A stretch of 64,000 bases of DNA from Emticicia sp. 21SJ11W-3 (GTDB lineage: Bacteria > Bacteroidota > Bacteroidia > Cytophagales > Spirosomataceae). Shown in pieces: positions 7,470-16,662 of the stretch. The stretch is from NCBI RefSeq assembly GCF_024138715.1, contig NZ_CP092074.1:2976001-3040000 (forward strand). The letters are read 5' to 3'. Within the stretch, counting starts at the first letter, position 1; each line of letters begins with the position of its first letter. A model generated the notes under the pieces. The model saw only the letters and a program-made list of their open reading frames with translations, had not been told where the DNA came from and did not search any database. A program made the position numbers and the translations under genes.

Positions 7470-8450
7470 ATGAATATAGCAATCTTGAGTAACTCTGTTT
7501 TGCCTGTGACTAAATATGGTGGTACTGAACGTATTATTTGGTGGTTAGGCGAAGAATTAACAAAAATGGGCCATAAAGTTACATTTATTGCGCCCGAAGG
7601 TACAAAGAGCAGCTTTGCAAAGGTTATACATTACAACCCGGAAATACCGCTGGCAAGGCAAATTCCTGAGGAAACAGACATTGTGCATCTTTACGAAAAA
7701 CCAAAAGAGCCGTTGTCGAAACCTTATATTGTAATGATACAAGGTAACAAAAACGACTTTGAAGCGTGCGACGAAAACACCGTTTTTGTATCCAGGAATC
7801 ATGCCGAAAGATATGGGTCTGACGCCTTTGTGTATAACGGCCTGAAACTGGAAGAATACGGTAAACCAGATTTTAAGGTGCCGCGTACGCATCTGCATTT
7901 TCTGGCCAAGGCTGCCTGGCGCGTAAAAAACGTAAAAGGGGCCATTAGCATAGCCCGGGCCAGTGGCAACAAACTGGCTGTGCTGGGCGGCACCAGGCTC
8001 AATATTAAAATGGGCTTCCGGTTTACCCCCTACCCCAGCATTAGTTTTTATGGCATGATAGGCGGCGAAGAAAAAAACCAGTTGCTGCGTACTTCAAAAG
8101 GTTTGGTGTTTCCGGTTTTGTGGCATGAGCCTTTCGGTATTGCTATTATTGAGAGCATGTATATGGGCAGCCCTGTGTTTGGCACGCCGTATGGGTCGTT
8201 GCCAGAACTGGTACCCGCCGGAATGGGCGTGCTGTCAGACAAGAAATCGGTGCTGATTGAGGCGCTGGCGGATGTTGATAGCTACGACAACAAACGGTGC
8301 TCGGAGTACGTAGCAGATAACTTTACTATGGCACACACAACCCGCAAGTATATTGAGTATTATGAAACTGTACTGAACGGCCGGAAGATTAACCCTACAC
8401 CACCGAAACTGAAAGAAATGCCGCCTAAGTTTTTGCCGTTTTATGAGTAA
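7470..8450 (+). CDS. GT4-family glycosyltransferase
   Basis: A 326-residue GT-B fold enzyme. The N-terminal half has the glycine loop YGGTERIIWWLGEEL (residues 16-30) for acceptor-side binding. The C-terminal half has KAAWRVKNVKGAI and LVFPVLWHEPFGIAIIESMYMGSPVFGT, the EX7E nucleotide-sugar motif of GT4 enzymes (E in HEPFG, second E in IES region), then a GSLPELV signature. It would move a sugar from an NDP or UDP donor to an unknown acceptor. It is monocistronic between the divergent ars operon and a convergent receptor gene and slightly shorter than typical GT4 proteins. The acceptor cannot be told from context. Confidence 0.85.
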   Translation: MNIAILSNSVLPVTKYGGTERIIWWLGEELTKMGHKVTFIAPEGTKSSFAKVIHYNPEIPLARQIPEETDIVHLYEKPKEPLSKPYIVMIQGNKNDFEACDENTVFVSRNHAERYGSDAFVYNGLKLEEYGKPDFKVPRTHLHFLAKAAWRVKNVKGAISIARASGNKLAVLGGTRLNIKMGFRFTPYPSISFYGMIGGEEKNQLLRTSKGLVFPVLWHEPFGIAIIESMYMGSPVFGTPYGSLPELVPAGMGVLSDKKSVLIEALADVDSYDNKRCSEYVADNFTMAHTTRKYIEYYETVLNGRKINPTPPKLKEMPPKFLPFYE

Positions 8451-8455
8451 GGAAT

Positions 8456-8627
8456 GGCGAATTAGTGAATGAGCGAATTAGTGATTGAGTGATTTAGTGA
8501 TTGAGTGATTTAGTGAATTAGCGAATTAGCGGGCGGCGTTCCGCTGAATTAGCGGGCGGCGTTCCGCTGAATGAGTGAATGGCGTTCCGCTGAATTAGCG
8601 GGTGGTGTTGCGGGGAATGAGTGAATA
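8456..8627. repeat. Degenerate short tandem repeats
   Basis: The 3' flank of the glycosyltransferase holds stacked short units: first GTGATTGAGTGATTTA-type 8-mers, then three copies of a ~22-nt unit around GGCGTTCCGCTGAATTAGCGGG. Each of the latter contains a small inverted repeat (GCGGAACGCC). No gene is seen between 8451 and 8824 apart from this and the terminator. Confidence 0.7.
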
Positions 8628-8761
8628 AATTGTTTTGTTTTGTGATTTCAGGTTGGTTATCGGGGTGTTTTTTTTGCGGGTATGTACCCTTTTATACCAT
8701 AAGTTGCGCGGTTTATTTGTATGCGAGACTTAATAATTGGAGTATCATAACCATTAATACA

Positions 8762-8806
8762 ACAACAAAGCCCTGCCGTTCATTTTTGTCGGCAGGGCTT
8801 TGTTGT
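8762..8806. terminator. Strong bidirectional terminator
   Basis: A 17-bp perfect stem (left arm 8762-8778, right arm 8790-8806; core AAAGCCCTGCC / GGCAGGGCTTT) with a 12-nt T-rich loop, placed between convergent genes. Confidence 0.85.
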
Positions 8807-8824
8807 GTCTGATTATGGCGCGGT

Positions 8825-11677
8825 TTACAATCTGAAGTTACGCAGGTTGTAAGTGAAAGTAACCATATAATATCGGCCCAGCACCATGTTTCTTACGTCT
8901 TCTACATAGGCCGTTGATACGTTACGGCTGATGCTGTTGTTTTGTTTCAGAATATCAAACACATTAAACCGGAGTTCGGCTGCCTGTTTTTTCAGGAATT
9001 TGTAGCCCAAACCGCCATTCCATAAGGTAAAGTTTCTGTTGTAGCCCGCACCCAGACCTGAGAAAGCCTGATTGACCACCTCGGTTTGTAACACAAAGCC
9101 TTTGCCAAACAACCAGTTCACTTTGGCGTTGGTGTTCTGGGTAAGGAAGTTGCTGTTCAGATTAGACTGCAAGCTGTTGCGCACAATGTTGTAGCTGGGC
9201 GAATAAGACACCGTGAAGTCGAACTTCTCGCTCATACTGCTGCTTATTACCACACCACCGTTAATGCCATAGTTATTGGTAAAGCTTTTCACGTTGTTTA
9301 TCAGGTTGGGGTTTTTAAGGTAAGATACCCCCGCATTGAAATTAACGTTTGATTTAATGGCCGAAACCGGTAAACCATAACTTACAAAAGAGCGAACATT
9401 CAGCAGTCCATCCATATTAACGGGCTTGGTAAGCTGCGACCCTCTGAAAAGAATGATGCCGTCGGCCAGTTGATAATCTTTATCAGCAATAAAGGTTGAC
9501 TGCACAATGGCATTGTTTGAGTAACTGAAGTTACCAAATATATTGAAGCTCTGGGCTGTTTTAGACTTTGTTGAACCAAAACGAAAAGAAACCGAGTGGC
9601 TGTAGTCTTGTTTCAGGTCAGGGTTACCGGTTGAAAGCTGCGTAGGGTTGCTGTTGTTGATAACATCCTGCAACTGATTAACCGAAGGCGCATTGGTGCT
9701 GGTACGGTAAAACACCCTGATGTTGGCTTTGTTCTGAAAACGGTAGTTGAACATAGCATTGGGCAACACACTGTTGAAAGTGTACTTCACGTTCTGAGCC
9801 GTTGGGTAGGTTTGCTCGCTGGCCAGTTGGGCGTTCTGATATGCCGCTCCAACCGTGAAAAACGATTGCTGATTGCGGATACGATAACTTACACCAGTAC
9901 GGTTGGTAAGGTAATCGTTATCAAAAACCGAGCTTAAAGACTGGTTAAGAATAGAATAAGTATCGTTTTTTTCGTCGAAAGCATTGACACGCCTGTCAGA
10001 TGTACTCAGGTTGTATGATATGTTGTGGTCGAACTGAATCTGGCCTGTTTTACCAACCGGCTCGGTATAGGTTGCAATGGCCGACACCCGGTTGCTGTAC
10101 GTATAAGAGCGCGTTTGCTGATTAATTATCTGGGTGGTGTCGTTCGGTGAAAAATACCGGCTTAGCGAATACTGACTGCTCAGGCCTGTTCTGTCGCTCA
10201 GGTTATCCTGCAGACTTAACGAGAACGTGCGGCCCTCTTTGGTAAACCGGTGGCGGAAAAGTACCTCCCCCGATAAATTATACCCTTTATTATTTGAGTT
10301 ACGCGTAGTACTGGTGGTGTTTTGCAGGGCACCCTGCAACATGGTTTTACCATCCTGCATAGAGTAGGTGTCGTTATCCTGCCAGCTAATACGCGGTGTA
10401 AATATAATAGAGTTATTTTTGTTGATGTTGTATTCCAGACGCATCGTAACGCGGTGGTTCAGGTTGTCGTTTTCAGAACCGTTGGTTTCTGTATATGTCT
10501 GAGGAATAGTACCCAGGTACTCGCGGTTGGCAGAGCCTGAGTTGCTGTTTTTAGCCGAGTTGAAAAAGTAGCTGGTGTTAAGTTTTACTTTTTTGCCGAG
10601 GTTGTCGCTGTAATTAAGGCCGATAGACGTAGTGTGGGCAATACCCGGTTGCTGGCCAACCATAAAGTCTCCGGCGTTAGTACCGCCGCCACCACCACCG
10701 GGGCGTCCGCCGCCGCCGAAGCCTCCACCTCCTCCGCCACCACCTGGACGGGCGCCGCCGCCACCGGCAAAACCACCGGCACCGCCGCCAAATCCACCAC
10801 CACCTGACGAGCCAAGCACACCCAGGATATCCTGATTAGAAAAATTCTGCTGATTAATGTTATTAGACAGGCCAATGATGGTTAGCCGCTGGTCTTTTTT
10901 GAAGAGATTCATACTCACCCCCGACTGATAGCGGTCGTTTTCGCCATAGCCAGCGTAAACCTTACCAAACTGGCCGTTATTTTTGCCTTGCAGGGTAGTA
11001 ATATTAATGGTTTTAACAGAGTTACCGTCGTCAAAGCCTGTAAACTGGGCTTGCTCGCTGAGGCGGTCAAACACCTGTACTTTATCTATAATTTCGGCCG
11101 GCAGGTTTTTTAGCGCCAGCGTGGCATCGTCGCCAAAAAACTCCTGTCCGTCAACCGTTACTTTTTTTACTTCTTCGCCCTGTGCTTTTACCACGCCGTT
11201 TTCAATAGTAACGCCGGGCATTTTTTTCACCAGGTCTTCGGCCGACGCATCGGGGTTGGTTTTAAAGGCATTGGCGTTAAACTGCACAGTATCGCCTTTT
11301 TGCTCTACCCTTATCTGCTTTTCGCGCACAATTACCTCGCTTAGCTGGCGGGCGTTTTCGCCCATTATCAGCACACCCAGGTTTTTGTTGGTAGTGCCTA
11401 CGGTTATTTTATTGCGGAGGTCGTCATACCCGATTGAGGTAACGCGCAACAGGTAGGCACCTGCCTGCACACCCGTGAAACGGAAAAAACCGGCGGTATC
11501 AGCCTGTACACCCTTTCGCTGGGTGCTGTCGGCCTGGTTTATCAGTAATACGCTGGCGCCAACCACTGCAATTTTGGTTTTGGCCTCCTGCACTTTGCCG
11601 GTAACTTCTACTCCCTGAGCAAACAAGCCCACCGAAACCAGCAGCGCAATTGATAATAAAAATAGATGCTTCTTCAT
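8825..11677 (-). CDS. Outer-membrane beta-barrel/TonB-dependent-receptor-type protein with Gly-rich loop
   Basis: A 950-residue protein with a signal peptide (1-20, LFA-Q). It has a carboxypeptidase-regulatory-like domain (about 22-110), a plug region (about 125-235, PDASAEDLVKKMPGVTIENG and DGQEFFGDD), and a long beta-barrel ending in NLRNFRL. It sits in the outer membrane and resembles the large Bacteroidota 'outer membrane beta-barrel' receptor family whose substrates are mostly unknown. Residues 291-336 are a nearly pure Gly/Ala/Pro/Arg insert encoded by a GC-rich GGC/GGT-rich tract (10670-10807). Such inserts recur in this family and would lie in an extracellular or periplasmic loop. No SusD partner is adjacent. 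Confidence 0.85.
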   Translation of the reverse strand: MKKHLFLLSIALLVSVGLFAQGVEVTGKVQEAKTKIAVVGASVLLINQADSTQRKGVQADTAGFFRFTGVQAGAYLLRVTSIGYDDLRNKITVGTTNKNLGVLIMGENARQLSEVIVREKQIRVEQKGDTVQFNANAFKTNPDASAEDLVKKMPGVTIENGVVKAQGEEVKKVTVDGQEFFGDDATLALKNLPAEIIDKVQVFDRLSEQAQFTGFDDGNSVKTINITTLQGKNNGQFGKVYAGYGENDRYQSGVSMNLFKKDQRLTIIGLSNNINQQNFSNQDILGVLGSSGGGGFGGGAGGFAGGGGARPGGGGGGGGFGGGGRPGGGGGGTNAGDFMVGQQPGIAHTTSIGLNYSDNLGKKVKLNTSYFFNSAKNSNSGSANREYLGTIPQTYTETNGSENDNLNHRVTMRLEYNINKNNSIIFTPRISWQDNDTYSMQDGKTMLQGALQNTTSTTRNSNNKGYNLSGEVLFRHRFTKEGRTFSLSLQDNLSDRTGLSSQYSLSRYFSPNDTTQIINQQTRSYTYSNRVSAIATYTEPVGKTGQIQFDHNISYNLSTSDRRVNAFDEKNDTYSILNQSLSSVFDNDYLTNRTGVSYRIRNQQSFFTVGAAYQNAQLASEQTYPTAQNVKYTFNSVLPNAMFNYRFQNKANIRVFYRTSTNAPSVNQLQDVINNSNPTQLSTGNPDLKQDYSHSVSFRFGSTKSKTAQSFNIFGNFSYSNNAIVQSTFIADKDYQLADGIILFRGSQLTKPVNMDGLLNVRSFVSYGLPVSAIKSNVNFNAGVSYLKNPNLINNVKSFTNNYGINGGVVISSSMSEKFDFTVSYSPSYNIVRNSLQSNLNSNFLTQNTNAKVNWLFGKGFVLQTEVVNQAFSGLGAGYNRNFTLWNGGLGYKFLKKQAAELRFNVFDILKQNNSISRNVSTAYVEDVRNMVLGRYYMVTFTYNLRNFRL

Positions 11678-11988
11678 TGATTATTTTTCGTTGACATCAT
11701 TTAGAGCAACAAATAGACTTAAAGTTTAGTGACTACCGTTCATTAGGCGACCAATCTGCAACTTGTGTAGATAAAACATATTAAAGCTGTCGATTATAGA
11801 TACTTGTGCTATTGTATTAATCTAATATAACGCTGAATATAAAATTAAAAAAAATTAATTTCAATGGTAATGGTTTTAAAGCGGCGTGGCTAATTTGTAA
11901 TTAAATTAAATAAAAATTGCAAATTTGCATATATACTTACATGCGTTTTACAAATTACTGATAATCAATTTATTATTATTAAGCTACT
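11678..11988. other. Divergent AT-rich intergenic region
   Basis: 311 bp between the divergent receptor and esterase genes. It is strongly AT-rich and contains one perfect palindrome GCAAATTTGC (11919-11928). I see no gene or RNA. Confidence 0.5.
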
Positions 11989-12708
11989 ATGTGCGTTTTT
12001 CGAGCTCCATTATTGTATTTCCGGCTTTTATGCTGTTATCTTTTGGTTTTTGCGGCCGGGCCATTGCTGGCACAAATGCCAGACAAACCCCATGAGAAGT
12101 ATAAATATTTATTGTACTTACCCAAGGACTACAACAAAAAAACTGTGCCATATCCGGTTATTATCTATTTGCATGGAAGCTCGCACAGGGGCAACGACCT
12201 CAACAAACTGAAAGGCTACGGCATACCGCAACTGATTGCACAGGGAAAAGAATTTGATTTTATAATTGCATCACCACAATGCCCTGATGGCAAAAGCTGG
12301 GGCAGCGACAACTGGTTTGACCCACTGTATGATGAACTGAAAACCCGATACAGAATTGACCCAACCCGTGTGTACCTGACAGGCATTAGCCTGGGTGGCA
12401 ATGGTACTTTTGTGGCCGGAGCCGCCCACGCCAGCAAGCTGGCAGCGCTGGTGCCATTGTGTGGGTGGGTGGGTGAAAATGAACTGGGCCAACTATGCCA
12501 AAACCTGAAAGAAAAGCCCATTTATACGTATCATGGCACGGCAGATACTATTGTTGACATAAACGAGACCGAGCGCATTGTAAAAGCCCTGAAGGCTTGC
12601 AACGGAAATATTGCGTTTAAAAGGCTGGAAAACGAAGGGCATGGTATTCAGTTTCTTTATGAAAAACAAGAGATTTATGATTGTATGCTGCAATGGCGGT
12701 TAAAGTAG
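11989..12708 (+). CDS. Secreted phospholipase/carboxylesterase-type alpha/beta hydrolase
   Basis: A 239-residue exported hydrolase. It has a signal peptide (1-28, LLA-Q), an HGSSHRG oxyanion loop after the strand VIIYLHG (57-63), the nucleophile elbow GISLGG with Ser134, an Asp in GTADTIVD (Asp186 or Asp190) and a His in NEGHG (His218). This order matches the predicted-peptidase/phospholipase-carboxylesterase family, often esterases acting on acylated carbohydrates. The gene is monocistronic. The sequence does not specify the substrate. Length fits the family. Confidence 0.82.
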   Translation: MCVFRAPLLYFRLLCCYLLVFAAGPLLAQMPDKPHEKYKYLLYLPKDYNKKTVPYPVIIYLHGSSHRGNDLNKLKGYGIPQLIAQGKEFDFIIASPQCPDGKSWGSDNWFDPLYDELKTRYRIDPTRVYLTGISLGGNGTFVAGAAHASKLAALVPLCGWVGENELGQLCQNLKEKPIYTYHGTADTIVDINETERIVKALKACNGNIAFKRLENEGHGIQFLYEKQEIYDCMLQWRLK

Positions 12709-12718
12709 AAGGCTGAAG

Positions 12719-12789
12719 TTCTGATACTGCCGTTCTAAGAACGGCAGACACACTGACTCAATTGAAATTGAGCCAAACTGGTGTTGGCT
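12719..12789. repeat. Shared downstream block (also found at about 31070-31125)
   Basis: The segment around GTTCTAAGAAC...GACACACTGA...AAACTGG...TTGGCT directly abuts the stop codon of the AT-rich gene at 12790. A similar block at 31071-31125, and its tandem copy ending at 31343, abuts the AT-rich gene at 31344. The first part is also a perfect hairpin (CCGTTCTAAGAACGG). Confidence 0.5.
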
Positions 12790-13767
12790 CTATTCTTCTT
12801 TTGGCTTTTCAATTGGTATGCGTCTATCTAGGCAATATTCATATATTTCAGAATCATTAATGAAATATTTATCACAAAATTCATCAAGTTCTTTTTCTGT
12901 CGACTTATAATATCTTTCCTCTGCTGTCAAGAGTTTTTCAGCCTGCTCTATAAATTTTTCAAATTCACTATTTATTTTACAAAGTTTATCAATCGTTTTA
13001 AAATCTAAATCGTGGTATCGGGCTGTAAATAGAACTCGGCTTTGATATGGGTTTGATTCTAATTTAATTATACCAATTCCAAAAGATTCATTTAATCTTG
13101 CCATTTCTTCAGTCAAACTATCACTATATTCAAAAACAACTAAGTATCCATAATTCGCCCAACTTGAATTCGAAACTGCCTGAAAAAAAGCTTTTTTTAG
13201 TTCGCTATCAGTATTTATTTCTTTCTTAATTTCATACGAACTAAGTTTGAAAGTATCTACCTTATTAATTGCCTTAATGAAATTTTGACTTGCCTTGCTT
13301 CTTAAATTTAAGAACTTTATCCCAACTAAATCCGGGTGAGTCCATATTTGATTATTATCATTTCCATTCGATTGTTCGTGGAAGATTGTTTTAGAATAAA
13401 TTTCTGTATTCTTTAAATAACTGCTTAAAAGCTTATGTAAATCTCTTTCTTGAAAAGCTTTTGTTTTTACTTTATTTTCAATCTTATCAGGGACTACTTT
13501 ATTGTCTCCTGAAAGGATTTCAATTTCAACTGATTGCTCATTTTTAGTTAAATAATATAAATAGGATCCCGACTTTTTAATTCTTTTTACTCGCGAATCA
13601 CCAATTCTGATAAAATCTCCTAATTGTGCTGAAACCGTTGAAGAAGGTGTTTTAGAATCTCTGAAATCTATATAATTCTTTAAAATAATATGATTTGTTA
13701 TGTCATTATAATTTGTCAAACCTCCAATTTCTTCTAAACTTTTTAGTATTGCCTCTTTTATAGTCAT
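12790..13767 (-). CDS. HARE-HTH plus PD-(D/E)XK nuclease-like protein (COG2958/HrgA-like)
   Basis: A 325-residue AT-rich gene. Residues 3-72 fit a HARE-type winged helix: IKEAILKSLEEIGG and then PSSTVSAQL and SGSYLYYL. Residues about 105-260 hold a restriction-nuclease-like core: P145-D146 in WTHPDLVGI, E179-x-K181 in SSYEIKKEI, followed by FFQAVSNSSWANYGYLV. That gives a PD...ExK active site with a conserved Gln. Proteins of this build (COG2958, HrgA) are associated with restriction systems in Helicobacter. Here no methyltransferase is adjacent, so it would be a stand-alone nuclease or modified-base sensor. The AT-rich composition and shared flanking repeat suggest acquisition by transfer. 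Confidence 0.72.
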   Translation of the reverse strand: MTIKEAILKSLEEIGGLTNYNDITNHIILKNYIDFRDSKTPSSTVSAQLGDFIRIGDSRVKRIKKSGSYLYYLTKNEQSVEIEILSGDNKVVPDKIENKVKTKAFQERDLHKLLSSYLKNTEIYSKTIFHEQSNGNDNNQIWTHPDLVGIKFLNLRSKASQNFIKAINKVDTFKLSSYEIKKEINTDSELKKAFFQAVSNSSWANYGYLVVFEYSDSLTEEMARLNESFGIGIIKLESNPYQSRVLFTARYHDLDFKTIDKLCKINSEFEKFIEQAEKLLTAEERYYKSTEKELDEFCDKYFINDSEIYEYCLDRRIPIEKPKEE

Positions 13768-13852
13768 AGGAAATATTTAATTTATTAGGTGATAAACTAT
13801 TTTTTTTTAAATAATATGCAACATTTCAAAATTTTGCGCTGGGCAAACTGAT

Positions 13853-14272
13853 TCATTTATTCCCCAAACCCCAACTCAACTGCCAACTCAATCCAAATTT
13901 ATCGGCAATGAAGGCGAATTTCTTGCTGAAGGGGTACTCGCCCAGGGGCATCATGGTCATGCCGCCTCCTGACAGGCTGCTGTAAAGGGCATCTATTTCT
14001 TCTTCGGTTTCACAATTGACATAGACCGACACCGCTGGCGAAAAACTGAACTGGTGCGCAAAGCTGCTGTCTATGGCCATATAGGTTTGCCCTGCTAAGG
14101 TAAAGGGGCGTGTTTCACTTTTCCTTTATGTCCGCCCGGTTCGTCGGTTTCATAATGTTCTATGTGCTGAATGCTTAAATAAGGATACATAAAACCTGAT
14201 GGCCTCTTCGGCTTTACCGTACTGCTCACCGACAAACATCAGAAAAGTAATGGTTTTTTGCATAGCCATCAT
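13853..14272 (-). pseudogene. Frameshifted VOC-family protein (PhnB/3-demethylubiquinone methyltransferase-like)
   Basis: The N-terminal piece MQKTITFLMFVGEQ...AEEAIRFYVSLFK (ATG at 14263 or 14272) and the C-terminal piece from MAIDSSFAHQFSFSP to the stop at 13853 are the two halves of one VOC protein. The middle (SIQHIEHYETDEPGGHKGKVKHAP) is open only in a third frame. Two frameshifts are therefore needed, one near 14172 just after SLFK and one near 14107 (one T short in CCCCTTTACC). It is either a pseudogene or holds sequencing errors. An open frame also begins at an ATGA overlap with the upstream gene's stop (14362-14365). Confidence 0.8.
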
Positions 14273-14361
14273 GTTTATTGCTTCTGCTGTTAACTTTCCG
14301 GAAATTTTATTTATTATTTTTTCTAAGCGAGACGCTGCGTTTATAAAAACCCAATCAACTT

Positions 14362-16077
14362 TCATTTTACCCTTTCTTTCCGTTTCGCCAAAAACGCTTC
14401 TATTTCCTCCAGGCTCAGGGCATTAAAGGTCATGCCGGTAGTAAGGCCGCCTTTGCGGGCTACTGCTACGCCATAGTGCATATCCATGTAGCCATCCATT
14501 TCGTGGGCATCGGGGTTTATGCTCAGCATTACGCCTTTTTCAAGGGCATATTGTATCCAGCGCCAGTCTAAATCAAGGCGGTATGGGCTGGCGTTGATTT
14601 CTATCACCACGCCGTTCGCTGCGCAACTGTCGATAACGACCTTGTAGTCAATAGGGTATCCTTGCCTTGAAAGCAGCAGCCTGCCCGTCGGGTGCCCCAG
14701 AATAGTAGTATATGGGTTTTCAATGGCTTTCAGGAGGCGTTCGGTGGCGCGTGCTTCTGTCATGTTCAGGTTCGAGTGGACCGACGCCACCACAAAATCA
14801 AAAGTAGCCAGCACCTCATCGGGGTAATCCAGTGAGCCATCTCCCAGAATATCCGACTCAATGCCTTTCAGAATTTTAAATGGCTTACCTCCACCTGCAT
14901 TCAGTTTTTGGTTCAGTTCTTCAATTTCGGTATGCTGTTGCATTACTTTATGCACACCCAGCCCCGATGCATACTGCGCCGACTGCGAGTGGTCGGCGAT
15001 GCCGAGGTACTCAAAGCCCAGTTCCTGACAATAGCGCGCCATTTGCTCGAGCGAATGCCGGCCGTCTGAGTACGTAGAGTGGTTATGCAAAATGCCTTTC
15101 AGGCCCTGCCAGCTTATCAGGTCTTCGTTTTTGTGGTTAGTTATCCACTCAAACTCGCCTGCGCCTTCGCGCATTTCGGGTATGATGTAAGGTATGCCGT
15201 ATTTTTCGTAAATCTCCTCTTCGGTGCTGATACCCTGCGCTGCGCTTATCTGCATCAGGGTTTTGCCCTGCTCGTTTTTATGTTTCAGGTGGTTGATATC
15301 TGCCGAATATATAAACTGCTTTTGCACCAGCTGGCTGGCAGGCACAAACCTGATTTCGAGGTCTATTTTGTTATCCAGGTATTTGCCGCGCCAGGTAAAG
15401 GGCGACGATATCCGGGGGTTTTCAGCAAAACTTTCAGGCAAATGTGCAAAGAAACCATGCGCTTTGGGTGCTTCGTCAGTTACCAGAAACAGCAATGAAT
15501 CAACGATTTCGTTTTTACGGCGCACCTGCCCGGAAACCTCTGCCTTGCTGAAATACTTTTTCAGTTCTGCGGCAATGGTTTCTGCCAGCGCTTCGGCCTT
15601 ATCCATGCGCAGTTTACCTGCCTGGCTCTGCAAAAAAACGATTGAATCCAGTATAGAATCCTGCGTTTTGCCGCCAAAGCCTTTTACTTTGCCCAGGGTG
15701 CCGTTTTCGCAGGCTATCTGCAAATCATTGATGTTGTCTATGCCCACTTCTTTCCATAGCACTTTTATTTTCTTAACCCCTATGCCCTTTATTTTGAACA
15801 TGTCAATCACGCCCTCGGGGGTATTAGTCAACAAATCCTGTAACTCTTTCAGGGTTCCGGTAGTTACTATCTCAAGCACTTTGCCTGCCACGGTTTTACC
15901 CACACCCTGCACCTGCGTAAGTTGGGCAAGGTCCATACCGGCGAGGTCTCCGGTAAATTTATCGAGGTAATAAACGGCGTTGGTATAAGCTCTTATCCGA
16001 AATTCGTCGGCATCGTGCAATTCCATTAACTTTGCGGTCAGTTCAAGTGTTTCAACTATGTATTCGTTAGTAACCAT
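14362..16077 (-). CDS. PolX-family protein: helix-hairpin-helix/polymerase-X-like region plus PHP domain
   Basis: A 571-residue protein. Residues 1-150 carry HhH repeats (VQGVGKTVAGKVLEI, IKGIGVKKIKVLW, VKGFGGKTQDSI). Residues 150-320 are the polymerase-X catalytic region. Residues 327-568 are a PHP phosphoesterase with intact metal ligands: HNHSTYSDG (H331, H333, D338), ADHSQS (H363), GIESDI (E407), VHS (H434), GHP (H462) and PDAH (D523, H525). Bacterial PolX proteins act in base-excision repair, with the PHP domain giving 3'-5' exonuclease or phosphatase activity. In the polymerase site the usual GDxD reads IVDSLLF, so the second catalytic Asp is Leu195. The polymerase activity is probably lost. 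Confidence 0.88.
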   Translation of the reverse strand: MVTNEYIVETLELTAKLMELHDADEFRIRAYTNAVYYLDKFTGDLAGMDLAQLTQVQGVGKTVAGKVLEIVTTGTLKELQDLLTNTPEGVIDMFKIKGIGVKKIKVLWKEVGIDNINDLQIACENGTLGKVKGFGGKTQDSILDSIVFLQSQAGKLRMDKAEALAETIAAELKKYFSKAEVSGQVRRKNEIVDSLLFLVTDEAPKAHGFFAHLPESFAENPRISSPFTWRGKYLDNKIDLEIRFVPASQLVQKQFIYSADINHLKHKNEQGKTLMQISAAQGISTEEEIYEKYGIPYIIPEMREGAGEFEWITNHKNEDLISWQGLKGILHNHSTYSDGRHSLEQMARYCQELGFEYLGIADHSQSAQYASGLGVHKVMQQHTEIEELNQKLNAGGGKPFKILKGIESDILGDGSLDYPDEVLATFDFVVASVHSNLNMTEARATERLLKAIENPYTTILGHPTGRLLLSRQGYPIDYKVVIDSCAANGVVIEINASPYRLDLDWRWIQYALEKGVMLSINPDAHEMDGYMDMHYGVAVARKGGLTTGMTFNALSLEEIEAFLAKRKERVK

Positions 16078-16217
16078 GCGCGTAGGTAGTATTAGGATAG
16101 AGTATCTGTTCTGATTTTTTGAAACTCAAAATAAATAATAAATTGTGAAACTGATTGTAATTATCTTGTTTCATTCGTTAATATAGCTCTGGTTTAAAAG
16201 CAAATTCTGAAAATCTG

Positions 16218-16610
16218 ATGAAAAAAATGCTGTTTCTGTGGTTGCTGAGCCTTAGTGCGCTGGCACAGCAACCCGTTTTAAAAGTAAAAGTAAGCGGTTT
16301 TGAAAACACAAAGGGGAAACTGATGCTGGAAGTAGTAAATGCCAGCCAGCAACCCCAAAGCCGGATGATGGTGCCCATAGGCAACAAGCTGGCCATGGCA
16401 GATATACTGGGCCTAAGCCCGGGGCAATATTCGGTGCGGGTGTATCATGACGTAAACGGCAACCAGAAACTTGATACCAACCTGATAGGCATACCGAAAG
16501 AACCCTGGGGGATGTCGAACAACGTAAAGGCTGTGCTTGGCCCGCCAGATTTTAAAGAAAGCCTGTTTTGGCTGAAAGAAGATAAAACAATTGAAATTGT
16601 ACTGCAATAA
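16218..16610 (+). CDS. DUF2141 secreted protein
   Basis: A 130-residue protein with a short signal peptide (1-16, ALA-Q) and one Ig-like beta domain. DUF2141 hallmarks are VKVSGFENTKGKLMLEVVN (25-43), LSPGQYSVRVYHDVNGNQKLD (67-87, including the conserved HD-x-N-x-N-x-KLD), GIPKEPWGMSNN and a final IVL strand. These are small periplasmic or surface proteins of unknown function in Bacteroidota and proteobacteria. The gene is monocistronic and ends before a long hairpin shared with the convergent thyA. Confidence 0.85.
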   Translation: MKKMLFLWLLSLSALAQQPVLKVKVSGFENTKGKLMLEVVNASQQPQSRMMVPIGNKLAMADILGLSPGQYSVRVYHDVNGNQKLDTNLIGIPKEPWGMSNNVKAVLGPPDFKESLFWLKEDKTIEIVLQ

Positions 16611-16662
16611 GGCTATGCTTTGTTTTGCCGTATCATGCAGAAAGGTATCGGGGTATTTGCAG

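Noticed and set aside
8621-8812. 63-codon plus-strand frame after the glycosyltransferase
   Set aside because: It runs through the short tandem repeats and the strong terminator, with no recognisable protein pattern.
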